A DNA stretch of 64,000 nucleotides from an uncultured Caulobacterales bacterium (lineage in GTDB: Bacteria > Pseudomonadota > Alphaproteobacteria > Caulobacterales > Caulobacteraceae), in assembly GCA_903900155.1 (NCBI GenBank), contig CAIUMD010000105.1:62001-126000 (forward strand). The letters run 5' to 3'. The notes beneath the pieces are model-generated. The model was not told where the DNA came from and searched no databases. It saw only the letters and a list, made by a program, of their open reading frames with translations. Of the stretch, positions 7,900-17,373 are shown one piece after another. The translations under genes and the position numbers were made by a program. Positions within the stretch are counted from its first letter, which is position 1, and each line of letters begins with the position of its first letter.

Positions 7900-10218
7900 T
7901 CAGGCAGAGATCGCGCGAAATACCCGCGCTTCGAACACCGCCGTCCACTGGTTGGCGGCCATTTCGAACGTCACCGTCACCTTGCTCTTCCCGTCGGTCA
8001 GGGCTTGGGGCAGGGCGTAGGTCCTCACGTTCAGAGTTGATGTGCGCTCGCCCGAGAGCTTTTCGCGGGCGACCTCTTGGCCGTCGAGCAAGATCCGGAA
8101 GTCCTTGTTCCTGGGTGAGCCGTCATAGCTCACTTGCAAGGTCAGCGGGCCGGGCGCGGTCGCCATCTGGAAGGCGATCGAGCCCTTGTTCAGAATGCGG
8201 CTGCGGACCGTCAGGTTGCCGGTGTCCTGGGTGCCGGTGCTGGCCTTCAGGGCATGGTCGACCTCGGGCTGCTGCTCGCCGAAGCGGATGATGTCGACGG
8301 TGCGGTCGCGGATGTCGGCCCGGACCTTGGCCTCGGCGACCAGGCGCGGTTCTGCCTCGTTCCATTGCGCGGGCGTCAGGCGGCGGAAATAGACGGCCGT
8401 GCGATTGTGGTGCTGCTCGAAGTAAGGGCGCAAAGCCAGGTTCATGGGGCGGCTGTAGTCGGCCAAGCTGAACCGCTGCGGGCCATTCGCGGACGCAAGG
8501 ACAGGGCTTCCGACAACCACCGGATCGAAGCTGTCCCATGGCTGGTCAGCTGGGCCAAGGTCGGCGGCCAGCACCAGTGGACCGTTCAGGAAGGCGATCA
8601 GGCCCGGATCATCCGGCATGCTCTCGGTGCGCACCGACATCGGCAAGGTCAGTGTTGCCTTGTCGCCAGCGCGCAGAGTGAGGTCGACATAACCGTTCTT
8701 GGGCGTGGTCGTCCGGGCTTGGCCGTTGATCTTCACCGACGGCGTCGCGCACCAGCTTGGGATCCTCAGCGAGACCGGTGTCGGCGCCTTGGCCTTCGCC
8801 AGGGTCAGGGTCACCTGGTCGCCATACGGGAAATCAGTGTCGATCTCGAACTTCACGCCTTTTTCAACCCAGTCCAGCGTGGCCGGGTAGTACAGATTGA
8901 CCCGCACCCGCTCGCCGTCGCGCCAGAAGACGCTGTCGCCCAGCTTGGCGTAGTTCTCCATGCCGGCGCCGACACAGCACCAGAACGAGTCCGTCGGCGT
9001 CGAGTGGCCCCGCGCATAGCCCGAGGCCAGCGGCGAGAAGTAGGTGAACATCCCGGTGTCCGGATCCTGCTGCGACAGGATGTGGTTCAGGTGGGCGCGT
9101 TCGTAGAAGTCGAAATATCGGCTCTCGCCGGTCCAGGCGTGCAGATGCCGCGTCAGCTTCAGCATGTTGTAGCTGTTGCAGCACTCGCAGGTCTGCTGGC
9201 CTAGCCGCGTCGACAGCTGGCGCGGCTTGCCGAAGTGCTCGAACTCGGAATTGCCGCCGATGACGTAGCTGTGGTCGTGGACCACCGTCTCCCAGAAAAA
9301 CATCGCCGCCTTGGCTGGGTCGGCGTCGCCGCCGGTCTCGTACAGGCGGGCCTCACCGATCAGCTTGGGGATCTGGGTGTTGGCGTGCTTGCCAGCCAGG
9401 TCGTCGCGGCCGGCGACCAGGGGATCGATGATGTCGGCGTGCTGGATGCGGCGGGCCAGCGCCAGCCAGCGCGCCTGGCCGGTGCGGGCGTGGAGTTCGG
9501 CATAGCTCTCGACGATGCCGCCGTGCTCGACGCGCAGCACGGTCTGGACCTGCCCGGCGTCCAGCGCCTCGAACATCCGGCCCAGATAGTCGGCCAGGCC
9601 AATGGCGACGGCCAGGGCCTTGGGATCGTCGCAGTAGAGGTGAGCGTCCAGGGCGCCGGCCAGCACCTTGTGATAGGTGTAGATCGGCACCCAGCCGCCG
9701 TTCAGGCCGCCCGACGTGTCGATCTTGCCGGCGCGAATCTCCTCGTAGACGACCTTGCCGTCGACGGTCTTGCCGCCGCGTTCGACCGTCGTGCCGCCCG
9801 CATAGCCGTCGCCGTTGGCGGCCTGGCAGGCGGCCAGCTCCTCGACGATGTAGGCCGCGCGCTGCTTGAAGGTGGGATCACCGGTCTGGGCCCACATCAG
9901 CGACACCGCTGACAGGTAGTGGCCCAGGCTGTGGCCGGCGATGCCGGCGCTCTCCCAGCCGCCATAGACCGCGCCCTTGGGCGCCAGGCCCGCGCCGGCG
10001 CGGAAATTGTGCAGCAGTCGGTTGGGCTCCAGCGACAGCAGGTAGCGCTGGTTGGTCTCCATGGCGGTGCGGAAGCGCGAGGGCTTCAGCCGCACTTGCG
10101 ACAGCGGGAAGGGCTCCAGCTTTGTCCAGGCGGCGCTCGCGAAGGTGGGTGAGGCCAGGGCCGTCGCGCCCAGCGCGGCGCCCGTTTTCAGGGCTGTGCG
10201 GCGCGACGGTCCGGTCAT
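7900..10218 (-). CDS. Exported GH127 (DUF1680) beta-L-arabinofuranosidase
   Basis: A 772-residue secreted glycoside hydrolase expected to release L-arabinose from beta-L-arabinofuranosyl linkages. The N-terminus has a twin-arginine signal (SRRTALK, then a hydrophobic stretch ending at ASA near residue 27). The GH127 active-site residues known from Bifidobacterium HypBA1 are present: Glu and Cys in [12 protein letters not shown] (about residue 344) and the paired Cys in [12 protein letters not shown] (about residue 415), which bind zinc and supply the cysteine nucleophile. GH146 members share these residues, so the exact family is a judgement. The start ATG has AGGGG before it and lies 10 bp after the stop of the permease gene, so the two form an operon. 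Confidence 0.9.
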   Translation of the reverse strand: MTGPSRRTALKTGAALGATALASPTFASAAWTKLEPFPLSQVRLKPSRFRTAMETNQRYLLSLEPNRLLHNFRAGAGLAPKGAVYGGWESAGIAGHSLGHYLSAVSLMWAQTGDPTFKQRAAYIVEELAACQAANGDGYAGGTTVERGGKTVDGKVVYEEIRAGKIDTSGGLNGGWVPIYTYHKVLAGALDAHLYCDDPKALAVAIGLADYLGRMFEALDAGQVQTVLRVEHGGIVESYAELHARTGQARWLALARRIQHADIIDPLVAGRDDLAGKHANTQIPKLIGEARLYETGGDADPAKAAMFFWETVVHDHSYVIGGNSEFEHFGKPRQLSTRLGQQTCECCNSYNMLKLTRHLHAWTGESRYFDFYERAHLNHILSQQDPDTGMFTYFSPLASGYARGHSTPTDSFWCCVGAGMENYAKLGDSVFWRDGERVRVNLYYPATLDWVEKGVKFEIDTDFPYGDQVTLTLAKAKAPTPVSLRIPSWCATPSVKINGQARTTTPKNGYVDLTLRAGDKATLTLPMSVRTESMPDDPGLIAFLNGPLVLAADLGPADQPWDSFDPVVVGSPVLASANGPQRFSLADYSRPMNLALRPYFEQHHNRTAVYFRRLTPAQWNEAEPRLVAEAKVRADIRDRTVDIIRFGEQQPEVDHALKASTGTQDTGNLTVRSRILNKGSIAFQMATAPGPLTLQVSYDGSPRNKDFRILLDGQEVAREKLSGERTSTLNVRTYALPQALTDGKSKVTVTFEMAANQWTAVFEARVFRAISA

Positions 10219-10228
10219 GGCGCGACCC

Positions 10229-11533
10229 CTACTCGGCGGACTGGTCGGGCAGGGCGTTGGTCGCCTTCGAGCCCCACAGCGCATAGAACAGCACATAGAT
10301 CTCGCAGGCCGCCGTCAGCAGGAACGAGGTCTGCAGGCCGAAGGTGTCGGCCAGCCAACCCTGCACGATCACCAGCGCGCCGCCGGCGATGGCCATGATC
10401 AGCAGGCCCGAGCCTTCCTCGGTCAGCGGGCCCAGACCCTTGATGCCCAAGGTGAAGATCGTCGGGAACATGATCGAGTGGAAGAAGCCCACCGCGATCA
10501 GCGACCACATGGCCAAGGGGCCGTCTACGAAGGTGGTGATCAGCATCACCCCGAAGGCGCCGATCGAGAAGGCGGCCAGCACGTGCTCGGCGGCGAAGCG
10601 GCGCATCAGCACGCTGCCCAGGAAGCGGCCCACCATCATGCCGCCCCACAGGATGGCCAGGTAGCGCGAGGCTTCCTCGTGGGTGATGTTGGCGATGTTG
10701 GGTTGCGAGACGAAGTTGATGAAGAGGTTGGCCACCCCGATTTCGGCGATCAGGTAGATGAAGATGGCCGGCACGCCGAAGACGAGGTTCCGGTGCGACC
10801 ACAAAGACAGCGTCTTGCGCTCCTCGCGCGACGAGCGCTGGGTGGCCTGGCCGATGGCCGGCAGTTTCACGCGGCCCATGACTACGGCCAGCAGGACCAG
10901 TGCGATCGTCACCAGCACATAGGGCAGGATCACCGACTGGGCGTCGGCATAACGCTCGGCCTGGGTCAGGACGACGTCGGTCCCGGCGGTGCCGCTCTTG
11001 GAACGGCCCAGGATCAGGTAGCCCGCGAACAGCGGCGCCAGGGTGGTGCCCAGCGAGTTGAAGGCCTGCACCAGGTTCAGCCGCGCCGAGCCGGTCTCGG
11101 GCGGGCCGATCACGGCGACATAGGGGTTGGCCGCCACCTGCAGCAGGGTGATGCCGCTGGCGATCACGAACAGGGCCGTCAGCACCAGGCCGTAAGAGGT
11201 CAGCATCGCCGCCGGGACCATCATCGCCGCCCCGACCGCCATGCCCAGGAGGCCGACGACGATGGCCTTCTGGTAGCCGATCCGCGCGATCAGCTTGGCC
11301 GACGGGATCGAGGCCACGAAATAGGCGATGAACCAGACGGACTCGATCAGGGTCGTGCGGGTGTAGTCCAGCACGAACACGCTGCGAAGGTGCGGCAGCA
11401 GCGTGTTGTTGATGACCGTGATGAAGCCCCACATGAAGAACAGGCTGGCCAGCAGGCTGAGGGCCGAGCCGTAAGCCTTCTGCGGGGTGTCGGCGCTGGC
11501 CGGGGGCGGCGCGTTCTGCGGGATGGCGGGCAT
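10229..11533 (-). CDS. FHS-family MFS sugar permease (FucP-like), probable L-arabinose importer
   Basis: A 434-residue inner-membrane transporter of the fucose-galactose-glucose:H+ symporter type. The N-terminal signature [18 protein letters not shown] (about residues 30-47) is characteristic of FucP relatives, and roughly 12 hydrophobic segments follow, with the second-half repeat including [19 protein letters not shown] (about residue 350). A GGAGAGGAAA ribosome site precedes the ATG giving MPAIPQN. It is co-transcribed with the GH127 gene and starts below a promoter carrying the arabinose-type operator, so L-arabinose is the likely substrate; fucose or galactose remains possible. Confidence 0.87.
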   Translation of the reverse strand: MPAIPQNAPPPASADTPQKAYGSALSLLASLFFMWGFITVINNTLLPHLRSVFVLDYTRTTLIESVWFIAYFVASIPSAKLIARIGYQKAIVVGLLGMAVGAAMMVPAAMLTSYGLVLTALFVIASGITLLQVAANPYVAVIGPPETGSARLNLVQAFNSLGTTLAPLFAGYLILGRSKSGTAGTDVVLTQAERYADAQSVILPYVLVTIALVLLAVVMGRVKLPAIGQATQRSSREERKTLSLWSHRNLVFGVPAIFIYLIAEIGVANLFINFVSQPNIANITHEEASRYLAILWGGMMVGRFLGSVLMRRFAAEHVLAAFSIGAFGVMLITTFVDGPLAMWSLIAVGFFHSIMFPTIFTLGIKGLGPLTEEGSGLLIMAIAGGALVIVQGWLADTFGLQTSFLLTAACEIYVLFYALWGSKATNALPDQSAE

Positions 11534-11583
11534 CGTTTCCTCTCCGTCGATGCGGGCTTGGGCGACTGACGGCCGCTTTCGAT

Positions 11584-11620
11584 CTATTGTCCGAGTATAT
11601 TGCGCTTGCCAAGCCGTCAA
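11584..11620 (-). promoter_or_regulatory. Promoter of the permease-GH127 operon with operator-like element
   Basis: On the minus strand TTGACG (11615-11620) is followed after 15 bp by TATACT (11594-11599). CTATTGTCCGAGTATAT on the plus strand (11584-11600) resembles the TTGTCnGACAA core at the other arabinose promoters. The -35 sequence and 15-bp spacing are the same as at 5840-5866. Confidence 0.5.
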
Positions 11621-11672
11621 CGCGCGAGCTCTGGCGTGTCCCATAAGCTGGGACCACCGGAAGCGCTGCCAG

Positions 11673-11691
11673 TTATTGTAGGACAAAAATA
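11673..11691 (+). promoter_or_regulatory. Operator-like pseudo-palindrome upstream of the GH51 gene
   Basis: TTATTGTAGGACAAAAATA forms an imperfect inverted repeat (TTATTGT...ACAA..ATAA) about 70 bp before the GH51 start. It shares TTGT-N2-GACAA with the other proposed GntR sites. With the site at 11584-11600 it would let one regulator control both divergent operons. Confidence 0.45.
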
Positions 11692-11759
11692 AGCCTGCTA
11701 CCAAAACACCCAACGATTTTCAGGGCGCGGCCTACAGCGCTCAGCAGGAGGGAAACACC

Positions 11760-13316
11760 ATGGCGAAAGCCACGAAGGTCCTGGGCGCGGCGATCGCGGC
11801 CCTGGCGATGACGGCGGGCGCGCGGGCCGCTGAACTGACGGTCAGCGCGACCCTGAAGGCTGATCAGCCGGGCGCGCCGATCTCGCGCTACATCTACGGC
11901 CAGTTCTCCGAGCACCTGGGCGCGGGCATCTATGACGGCGTCTGGGTCGGGCCGGATTCGAAGATCCCCAACGTGCGCGGCATCCGAGCCGATGTCGTGA
12001 CGGCGCTGAAGGACATCCACGTGCCGGTCATCCGCTGGCCGGGCGGCTGCTTCGCCGACGAGTATCGCTGGCGCGACGGCATCGGCCCGCGCGACAAGCG
12101 CCCCTCGCGCAAGAACAACTGGTGGGGCGGCTCGCCCGAGACCAACGCCTTCGGCACCCACGAATTCATGGACTTCGCCGAGCAGGTCGGCGCCGACCCC
12201 TACGTCTCGATCAATGTCGGCTCATCCAACCCGACCGAGATGCGCGAATGGATCGAGTACATGATCTCGCCTGGCGAGGACACGCTGGCCCAGGAGCGCC
12301 GCGCCAACGGCCGCGACAAGCCGTTCAACGTGCCCTTCATCGGCATCGGCAACGAGAGCTGGGGCTGCGGCGGCGAGATGACGCCGGAGTACTACGCCAA
12401 CGAATACCGCCGCTTCTCGGCGTTCTTCCACAAGAACGACGACAACAAGGCCGTGCGGGTCGGCTCGGGCGCCAATTCGTTCGACGTCAACTGGACCGAT
12501 GTGGTCACCAGGAACGCCGGCAAGCAGATGGATGCGATCTCGCTCCATTACTACACGATCCCGACCGGAGACTGGAAGAAGAAGGGCGCGGCCACCGGCT
12601 TCGACAAGGCCGCCTGGGGCAAGACCCTGGCCCAGACCCTGCGGATGGAGGACCTGCTCCAAAAGCACATCGCGGTCATGGACAAGAATGATCCCAAGAA
12701 GCGGATCGGTCTCTATGTCGACGAATGGGGCGCCTGGTACGACGTCGAGGCCGGCACCAATCCGGGACACCTCTACCAGCTCAACACCCTGCGCGACGGC
12801 GTCGTGGCGGCGGCCAATTTCAACATCTTCCACCGCTATACCGAGCGCGTGAAGATGACCAACATCGCCCAGACCATCAACGTGCTGCAGGCGATGATCC
12901 TGACCCAGGGTGAGAAGATCGTCCTGACCCCGACCTACTACGCCTATAAGATGTACGTGCCTTTCCAGGACTCGACAGCGATCCCACTGGACGTCGTCGC
13001 GCCGCAGATCGACGTGGGCGGCAGCAAGATCCCGGCCTTCAACGCCTCGGCCGCCAAGGGCAAGGACGGCAAGACCTATATCGCCATCGCCAACATGGCG
13101 CCGGACGACAGCCTGAAGCTCTCAGTGGCCCTGGGCGCGCTGAAGGCCAAGGCCGTATCGGGCCAGGTGCTGACCGCCGACAAGATGGACGCGATGAACG
13201 CCTTCGGCGCCAAACCGGTCGTCGCGCCGGTCGCCTTCAAGGGCGCCAAGCTGTCGGGCGACAAACTGACGCTGGACATCCCGTCCAAGTCGGTGGTGGT
13301 CGTGGCGGTCGAATAG
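11760..13316 (+). CDS. Exported GH51 alpha-L-arabinofuranosidase
   Basis: A 518-residue secreted enzyme that hydrolyses terminal alpha-L-arabinofuranosyl residues from arabinan, arabinoxylan or pectin side chains. A signal peptide ends at ARA near residue 22. The clan GH-A active site is clear: the acid/base glutamate in IGIGNESWGCGG (about residue 196) and the nucleophile region YVDEWGAWYDVE (about residue 319). The early YGQFSEHLG block is typical of GH51. A GGAGGGAAA ribosome site precedes the ATG. It is a single-gene unit, closed by a hairpin terminator and divergent from the permease-GH127 operon. Confidence 0.93.
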   Translation: MAKATKVLGAAIAALAMTAGARAAELTVSATLKADQPGAPISRYIYGQFSEHLGAGIYDGVWVGPDSKIPNVRGIRADVVTALKDIHVPVIRWPGGCFADEYRWRDGIGPRDKRPSRKNNWWGGSPETNAFGTHEFMDFAEQVGADPYVSINVGSSNPTEMREWIEYMISPGEDTLAQERRANGRDKPFNVPFIGIGNESWGCGGEMTPEYYANEYRRFSAFFHKNDDNKAVRVGSGANSFDVNWTDVVTRNAGKQMDAISLHYYTIPTGDWKKKGAATGFDKAAWGKTLAQTLRMEDLLQKHIAVMDKNDPKKRIGLYVDEWGAWYDVEAGTNPGHLYQLNTLRDGVVAAANFNIFHRYTERVKMTNIAQTINVLQAMILTQGEKIVLTPTYYAYKMYVPFQDSTAIPLDVVAPQIDVGGSKIPAFNASAAKGKDGKTYIAIANMAPDDSLKLSVALGALKAKAVSGQVLTADKMDAMNAFGAKPVVAPVAFKGAKLSGDKLTLDIPSKSVVVVAVE

Positions 13317-13324
13317 CGGGCTCG

Positions 13325-13348
13325 GGAGCGCCGTCCGCGCGGCGCTCC
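13325..13348 (+). terminator. Terminator hairpin after the GH51 gene
   Basis: A perfect 9-bp stem (13325-13333 with 13340-13348) and 6-base loop, 9 bp after the stop codon. It is followed by a moderately T-rich stretch rather than a clean T-run. Confidence 0.7.
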
Positions 13349-13366
13349 GTCATTTCATATTTGACG

Positions 13367-13384
13367 ATCATATTCATATATGAT
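13367..13384. promoter_or_regulatory. Palindromic operator candidate upstream of the fucose operon
   Basis: ATCATAT-TCAT-ATATGAT is a perfect 7-bp inverted repeat with a 4-bp spacer, in an AT-rich island about 50 bp before the permease start. Position and form suit binding of the operon's own IclR-family regulator or another dimeric factor. Confidence 0.5.
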
Positions 13385-13432
13385 GTCCATCCCTCCAGGC
13401 GCTCAACGAAAGAGGCGCCGGAGGAAACATCC

Positions 13433-14734
13433 ATGTCTCAAGGCTCGAGCCCGCGTACGGGCTGGGCGCCGCTGGTGCTGATCGTCGCCCTGTTCTTCCT
13501 GTGGGGCGTCGCGAACAACCTCAACGACGTCCTCATTCCCCACCTGAAGAAGGCCTTCTTCCTGACCGACCTGCAGTCGGGCCTGGTGCAGTCGGCGTTC
13601 TATCTGGGCTACTTCTTCCTGGCCCTGCCGGCGGGCCTGCTGATGCGCCGCTATGGCTACAAGGCCGCGGTGATCGTCGGCCTGATGCTGTTCGGGGCAG
13701 GGGCCTTGCTGTTCTGGCCGGCCGCCGAGCTGCGCCGCTATGAATTCTTCCTCAGCGCCCTGTTCATCATCGCCTCGGGCCTGGCGTTCCTGGAGACCTC
13801 GGCCAACCCGCTGATCACCGTGCTGGGCGATCCGGCCAAGGCCGAGCAGCGCCTGAACCTGGCCCAGGCCTTCAACCCGTTGGGCGCGATCACGGCCGTC
13901 GTCGTGGGCCGCCAGTTCATCCTGTCGGGCGTCGAACCGACCAAAGCCGAGTTCGCCGCCATGACCGCGGCCCAGTTGTCGGCGTTCCAGGCCGCCGAGG
14001 CCCAGTCGACCCAACTGCCCTACCTGATCATCGCCGCCGTCGTGATCCTGTGGGTGGTGCTGGTGGCGATCACCAAGTTCCCGCCCCAGGCCAGCCGCCC
14101 GACCGCCGAGGATCAGCACCAAGAGCGTGTCGACAAGCCGATCCTGGGCCTGTTCTCGCGTCCGCGCTTCCTGTTCGGCGTGGCGGCCCAGTTTTTCTAT
14201 GTCGGCGCCCAGGTGGGGGTGTGGAGCTACATGATCCGCTACGCCCAGGACCAGGTCCCGGGCATGGGCGAGAAGACCGCCGCGGCCTATCTGTCGTGGT
14301 CGCTGGTCGGCTTCATGGCCGGGCGCTTCGCCGGCACGGCGCTGATGAGCAAGGTCGATCCCTCGCGGCTGATGGCCGTGTTCGCGGCGGCCAATGTCGG
14401 CCTGACCCTGGTCGCCGTCGCGATCGGCGGCCATCTGGGCCTGCTGGCCCTGGCCTCGACCAGCTTCTTCATGTCGATCATGTTCCCGACCATCTTCGCC
14501 AGCTCGATCAAGGGCCTGGGGCCGCTGACCAAGACCGGTTCGTCGTTCCTGGTGATGAGCATCATCGGCGGGGCCGTCCTGACGGCGGTGATGGGCGCGA
14601 TCTCGGACGCCAGCGCCATCCGCTTCGCGATCCTTGTCCCTTGCGCCTGTTTCGCGGTCGTCGGCGTCTTCGGCCTGACCGCCAAGCGTCGCGACGTCAC
14701 TGCTCATGATGCCGTCCTGGCTGGAGGTCACTAG
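13433..14734 (+). CDS. fucP: FHS-family MFS permease, probable L-fucose:H+ symporter
   Basis: A 433-residue, roughly 12-span inner-membrane transporter. FFLWGVANNLNDVLIPHLKK near residue 20 is the FHS/FucP signature, and the second-half repeat contains [27 protein letters not shown] ribosome site is 6 bp before the ATG giving MSQGSS. It is the first gene of the fucose-type oxidative operon, with the dehydrogenase gene starting 2 bp after its stop. Substrate assignment rests on this context. Confidence 0.88.
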   Translation: MSQGSSPRTGWAPLVLIVALFFLWGVANNLNDVLIPHLKKAFFLTDLQSGLVQSAFYLGYFFLALPAGLLMRRYGYKAAVIVGLMLFGAGALLFWPAAELRRYEFFLSALFIIASGLAFLETSANPLITVLGDPAKAEQRLNLAQAFNPLGAITAVVVGRQFILSGVEPTKAEFAAMTAAQLSAFQAAEAQSTQLPYLIIAAVVILWVVLVAITKFPPQASRPTAEDQHQERVDKPILGLFSRPRFLFGVAAQFFYVGAQVGVWSYMIRYAQDQVPGMGEKTAAAYLSWSLVGFMAGRFAGTALMSKVDPSRLMAVFAAANVGLTLVAVAIGGHLGLLALASTSFFMSIMFPTIFASSIKGLGPLTKTGSSFLVMSIIGGAVLTAVMGAISDASAIRFAILVPCACFAVVGVFGLTAKRRDVTAHDAVLAGGH

Positions 14735-14736
14735 AA

Positions 14737-15750
14737 ATGATGGATGTCTTGGTCTGCGCCGCGCCGGGGGAGCTCAAGCTGGAGCAGCGAGCACAGCCGA
14801 CGCCGGGTTCTGGCGAGGTGCTGCTGCGTGTGCGCCGAGTCGGGATCTGCGGCACCGACATGCACATCTATCGCGGGACCCAACCCTATCTCAGCTATCC
14901 GCGTGTGATGGGCCACGAGCTGTCGGGCGAGGTGGTCTCGGCGCCGGACGGCGGCGAGCTCGAGGCGGGCGACCACGCCTATGTCATGCCTTACCTGTCG
15001 TGCGGGACCTGCGCGGCCTGCGCCAAGGGCAAGTCCAACTGCTGCATGAACATCCGTGTGCTGGGCGTGCACATGGATGGCGGACTGTGCGAATATCTGG
15101 CCGTGCCTGTAGGCTTCGTCCGCAAGGTCGAGGGCGTCAGCCTGGACGAGGCCGCCATGGTCGAGTTCCTGGCCATCGGGGCCCACGCCGTCCGTCGCGC
15201 CCGGATCGAGCCCGGCCAGTCGGTGCTAGTGGTCGGGGCAGGGCCAATCGGCATCGCCGCAACCCTGTTCGCCAAACTGGCCGGCGCCAAGGTGACGGTG
15301 CTGGACGCACGCGCTGACCGCCTGGACTTCTGTCGCGACCACCTGGGCGCCGATCACATCGTGATGCTCCGCGACGAGACGCCCGCCGCGCTCTCGAAAC
15401 TCACCGACGGCGTCTTCTTCGACGTGGTGTTCGACGCCACCGGCAGCGCCGCGGCCATGCAGCAGGGGTTCGCCTATGTCGGCCACGGCGGGACCTATGT
15501 GCTGATCTCGGTCGTTTCGGCCGATATCACCTTCTCGGACCCGGAGTTCCACAAGCGCGAGATGTCGCTGCTGGCCAGCCGCAACGCCACGCTGGAGGAC
15601 TTCGACCATGTGCTGGCGGCGATCCGCGCGGGGCAAGTTCCGACGAAAGAGCTCAATACGCACAGCGCCTTGCTGCGGGATCTTCCAGCGACGCTGCCAG
15701 GCTGGATGGAGCCGTCGGCCGGCGTCATCAAGGCGATCGTCGCGTGCTGA
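14737..15750 (+). CDS. Zinc-dependent alcohol dehydrogenase (MDR superfamily)
   Basis: A 337-residue medium-chain dehydrogenase. Catalytic zinc ligands lie in CGTDMHIYRG (about residue 37) and GHE (about 58). The structural-zinc cysteines form CGTCAACAKGKSNCC (about 88-103), and the NAD-binding glycine motif is VGAGPIGIA (about 166). In a fucose pathway it could oxidise a hydroxy- or keto-deoxy-acid intermediate or handle lactaldehyde; the substrate cannot be read from the sequence. It follows the permease stop by 2 bp and overlaps the lactonase gene by 7 bp, so co-expression is certain. Confidence 0.88.
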   Translation: MMDVLVCAAPGELKLEQRAQPTPGSGEVLLRVRRVGICGTDMHIYRGTQPYLSYPRVMGHELSGEVVSAPDGGELEAGDHAYVMPYLSCGTCAACAKGKSNCCMNIRVLGVHMDGGLCEYLAVPVGFVRKVEGVSLDEAAMVEFLAIGAHAVRRARIEPGQSVLVVGAGPIGIAATLFAKLAGAKVTVLDARADRLDFCRDHLGADHIVMLRDETPAALSKLTDGVFFDVVFDATGSAAAMQQGFAYVGHGGTYVLISVVSADITFSDPEFHKREMSLLASRNATLEDFDHVLAAIRAGQVPTKELNTHSALLRDLPATLPGWMEPSAGVIKAIVAC

Positions 15751-16556
15751 TCGATGCGCACTGCCACGTCTGGCGCATCGGCCAGAACGGCCACGAATGG
15801 CCGACGCCAGACCTGGCGGCGATCTATCGTGATTTTGATCTCAGAAATCTGGAGCAAGATTCTAAACTATATGATCTTTCTGGTGTAATTCTCGTGCAGT
15901 CGCAGCCCAGCGAGCGCGACACCGGATGGCTGCTGGAGCTAGCCGCCGCCGACCCGCTGGCGCTAGGCGTCGTGGGCTGGACCGACCTGGCTGCGCCCGA
16001 CGCGCCGGACCGGATCGCGACCCTGGCGCGCGATCCGTGGCTGAAGGGCCTGCGGCCCATGCTGCAGGACCTGGCCAGCGACTGGATCCTGGATCCCAAG
16101 CTCGCGCCGGCCATCGCGGCGATAATCGCGGCGGACCTGCCGTTCGACGCCCTGGTCAAGCCTCGCCACTTGCCGGCCATGCTTGAACTACTCCGCCGCT
16201 GGCCCGACCTGCGCATCGTGATCGACCACGGGGCCAAGCCCGAAATCGCGGCCGGGCGCCTGGATCCGTGGCGCGAGGAGATGGCGGCGCTGGCCGCAGA
16301 ACCCGGTGTCCATTGCAAGCTCTCGGGTCTGCTGACTGAGGCCGGCGATAGGCCGACCGCCCAGGCCGTGGAGCCCTATGCGCGGCATCTGATCGAAGTC
16401 TTCGGCCCCGATCGCCTGATGTGGGGCAGCGACTGGCCGGTGCTGAACCTGGCCGGCGACTACCCGTCCTGGCGCGCCATGTGCGAGGCCTGGGCCCCGT
16501 CCGAGCAGCACGCGGCGCTATTCGGCGAGACGGCGCGGCGATTCTATCGCTTATAG
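15744..16556 (+). CDS. Amidohydrolase-superfamily lactonase (COG3618), probable L-fuconolactonase
   Basis: A 270-residue metal-dependent hydrolase predicted to open L-fucono-lactone to L-fuconate. The amidohydrolase HxH-type motif DAHCHVW is at residues 4-10 and the late active-site aspartate lies in MWGSDWPVLNLAGDY (about 226). These features match the COG3618 group that includes characterised fuconolactonases. The GTG start overlaps the 3' end of the dehydrogenase gene. Codons about 30-50 are strikingly A/T-rich (AGA, TCT, AAA, CTA, TAT, GTA, ATT) compared with the rest of the gene. Confidence 0.87.
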   Translation: MLIDAHCHVWRIGQNGHEWPTPDLAAIYRDFDLRNLEQDSKLYDLSGVILVQSQPSERDTGWLLELAAADPLALGVVGWTDLAAPDAPDRIATLARDPWLKGLRPMLQDLASDWILDPKLAPAIAAIIAADLPFDALVKPRHLPAMLELLRRWPDLRIVIDHGAKPEIAAGRLDPWREEMAALAAEPGVHCKLSGLLTEAGDRPTAQAVEPYARHLIEVFGPDRLMWGSDWPVLNLAGDYPSWRAMCEAWAPSEQHAALFGETARRFYRL

Positions 16557-16562
16557 GAAGCC

Positions 16563-17345
16563 ATGTCCGACATGCCCGCCCAAGACATGCCCGCCAAGAA
16601 GCGAGAATACCGCGCTCCTGCCCTGGAGAAGGGCCTGGACGTGCTGGAACTGCTGGCCGCCCACCGTGGGGGTCTGACCCTGGCCCAGATTTCCAACGCC
16701 CTGGAGCGCTCGTCCAGCGAGCTGTTCCGCATGGTCCAGGTGCTGGAGGCGCGGGGCTATGTCGGTCGCGCCGCCGACGAGGACGGCCTTGTCCTGACCA
16801 ACAAGCTGTTCGCCCTGGGCATGACCCGCGCGCCGGCCAAGGATCTGCTGGAGGCGTCCTTGCCGGTGATGCGTTCGGTGGCCCAGAAGATCGGCCAGTC
16901 CTGCCACCTGGCCGTGGCCAGCGGCGACCAGATGGTCGTCGTCGCCCGCATCGAGGCGCCAGGCGACCAGGGCTTCTCGGTCCGCGTGGGCTATCGCCGG
17001 CAGATCGTCGAGGCGACCTCGGGCCTGGTGCTCTACGCCTTCCAACCCGACAGCATCCGCACGCGCTGGGACGAGGCGCTGAAGGGCGGGGCCTCGGCCG
17101 CGACCTGGAAGGCCTTCGAGGCCAGCGCCGTCCAGGCTCGCAAGGACGGCTATGTTCGCGCCGACAGCTATGTAACCAAGGCCGTGGTCGACCTCTCCGT
17201 GCCGATCCACGGTCCTGACGGCGTGGCTGCGGCCCTGACCTGTCCGTATGTCGACACGCCGACCGCGTTGCCGATGGCCGACACCGTCGCCGCGCTCAAG
17301 CAGGCCGCCGCCGAGATCACCAGCGAAATCCGGCCGACGGCCTAG
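16563..17345 (+). CDS. IclR-family transcriptional regulator of the fucose operon
   Basis: A 260-residue regulator with an N-terminal winged helix (GGLTLAQISNALERSSSELF, about residues 35-55) and a C-terminal IclR effector domain (HLAVASGDQMVVVARIEAPG and VEATSGLVLYAF blocks). An AGGAAG ribosome site precedes the ATG, 6 bp after the lactonase stop. Its place inside the operon suggests autoregulation and response to fucose, fuconate or a ketodeoxy acid. A promoter-like gap follows it, so the downstream genes may form a second transcription unit. Confidence 0.88.
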   Translation: MSDMPAQDMPAKKREYRAPALEKGLDVLELLAAHRGGLTLAQISNALERSSSELFRMVQVLEARGYVGRAADEDGLVLTNKLFALGMTRAPAKDLLEASLPVMRSVAQKIGQSCHLAVASGDQMVVVARIEAPGDQGFSVRVGYRRQIVEATSGLVLYAFQPDSIRTRWDEALKGGASAATWKAFEASAVQARKDGYVRADSYVTKAVVDLSVPIHGPDGVAAALTCPYVDTPTALPMADTVAALKQAAAEITSEIRPTA

Positions 17346-17373
17346 GCAGGACGGGTTTTCGGACGCCGGTCGA

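Noticed and set aside
15831..15893. The A/T-rich patch as a frameshift or insertion in the lactonase gene
   Set aside because: The reading frame and family-like protein sequence continue smoothly through it, so it is a codon-use anomaly and not a disruption.
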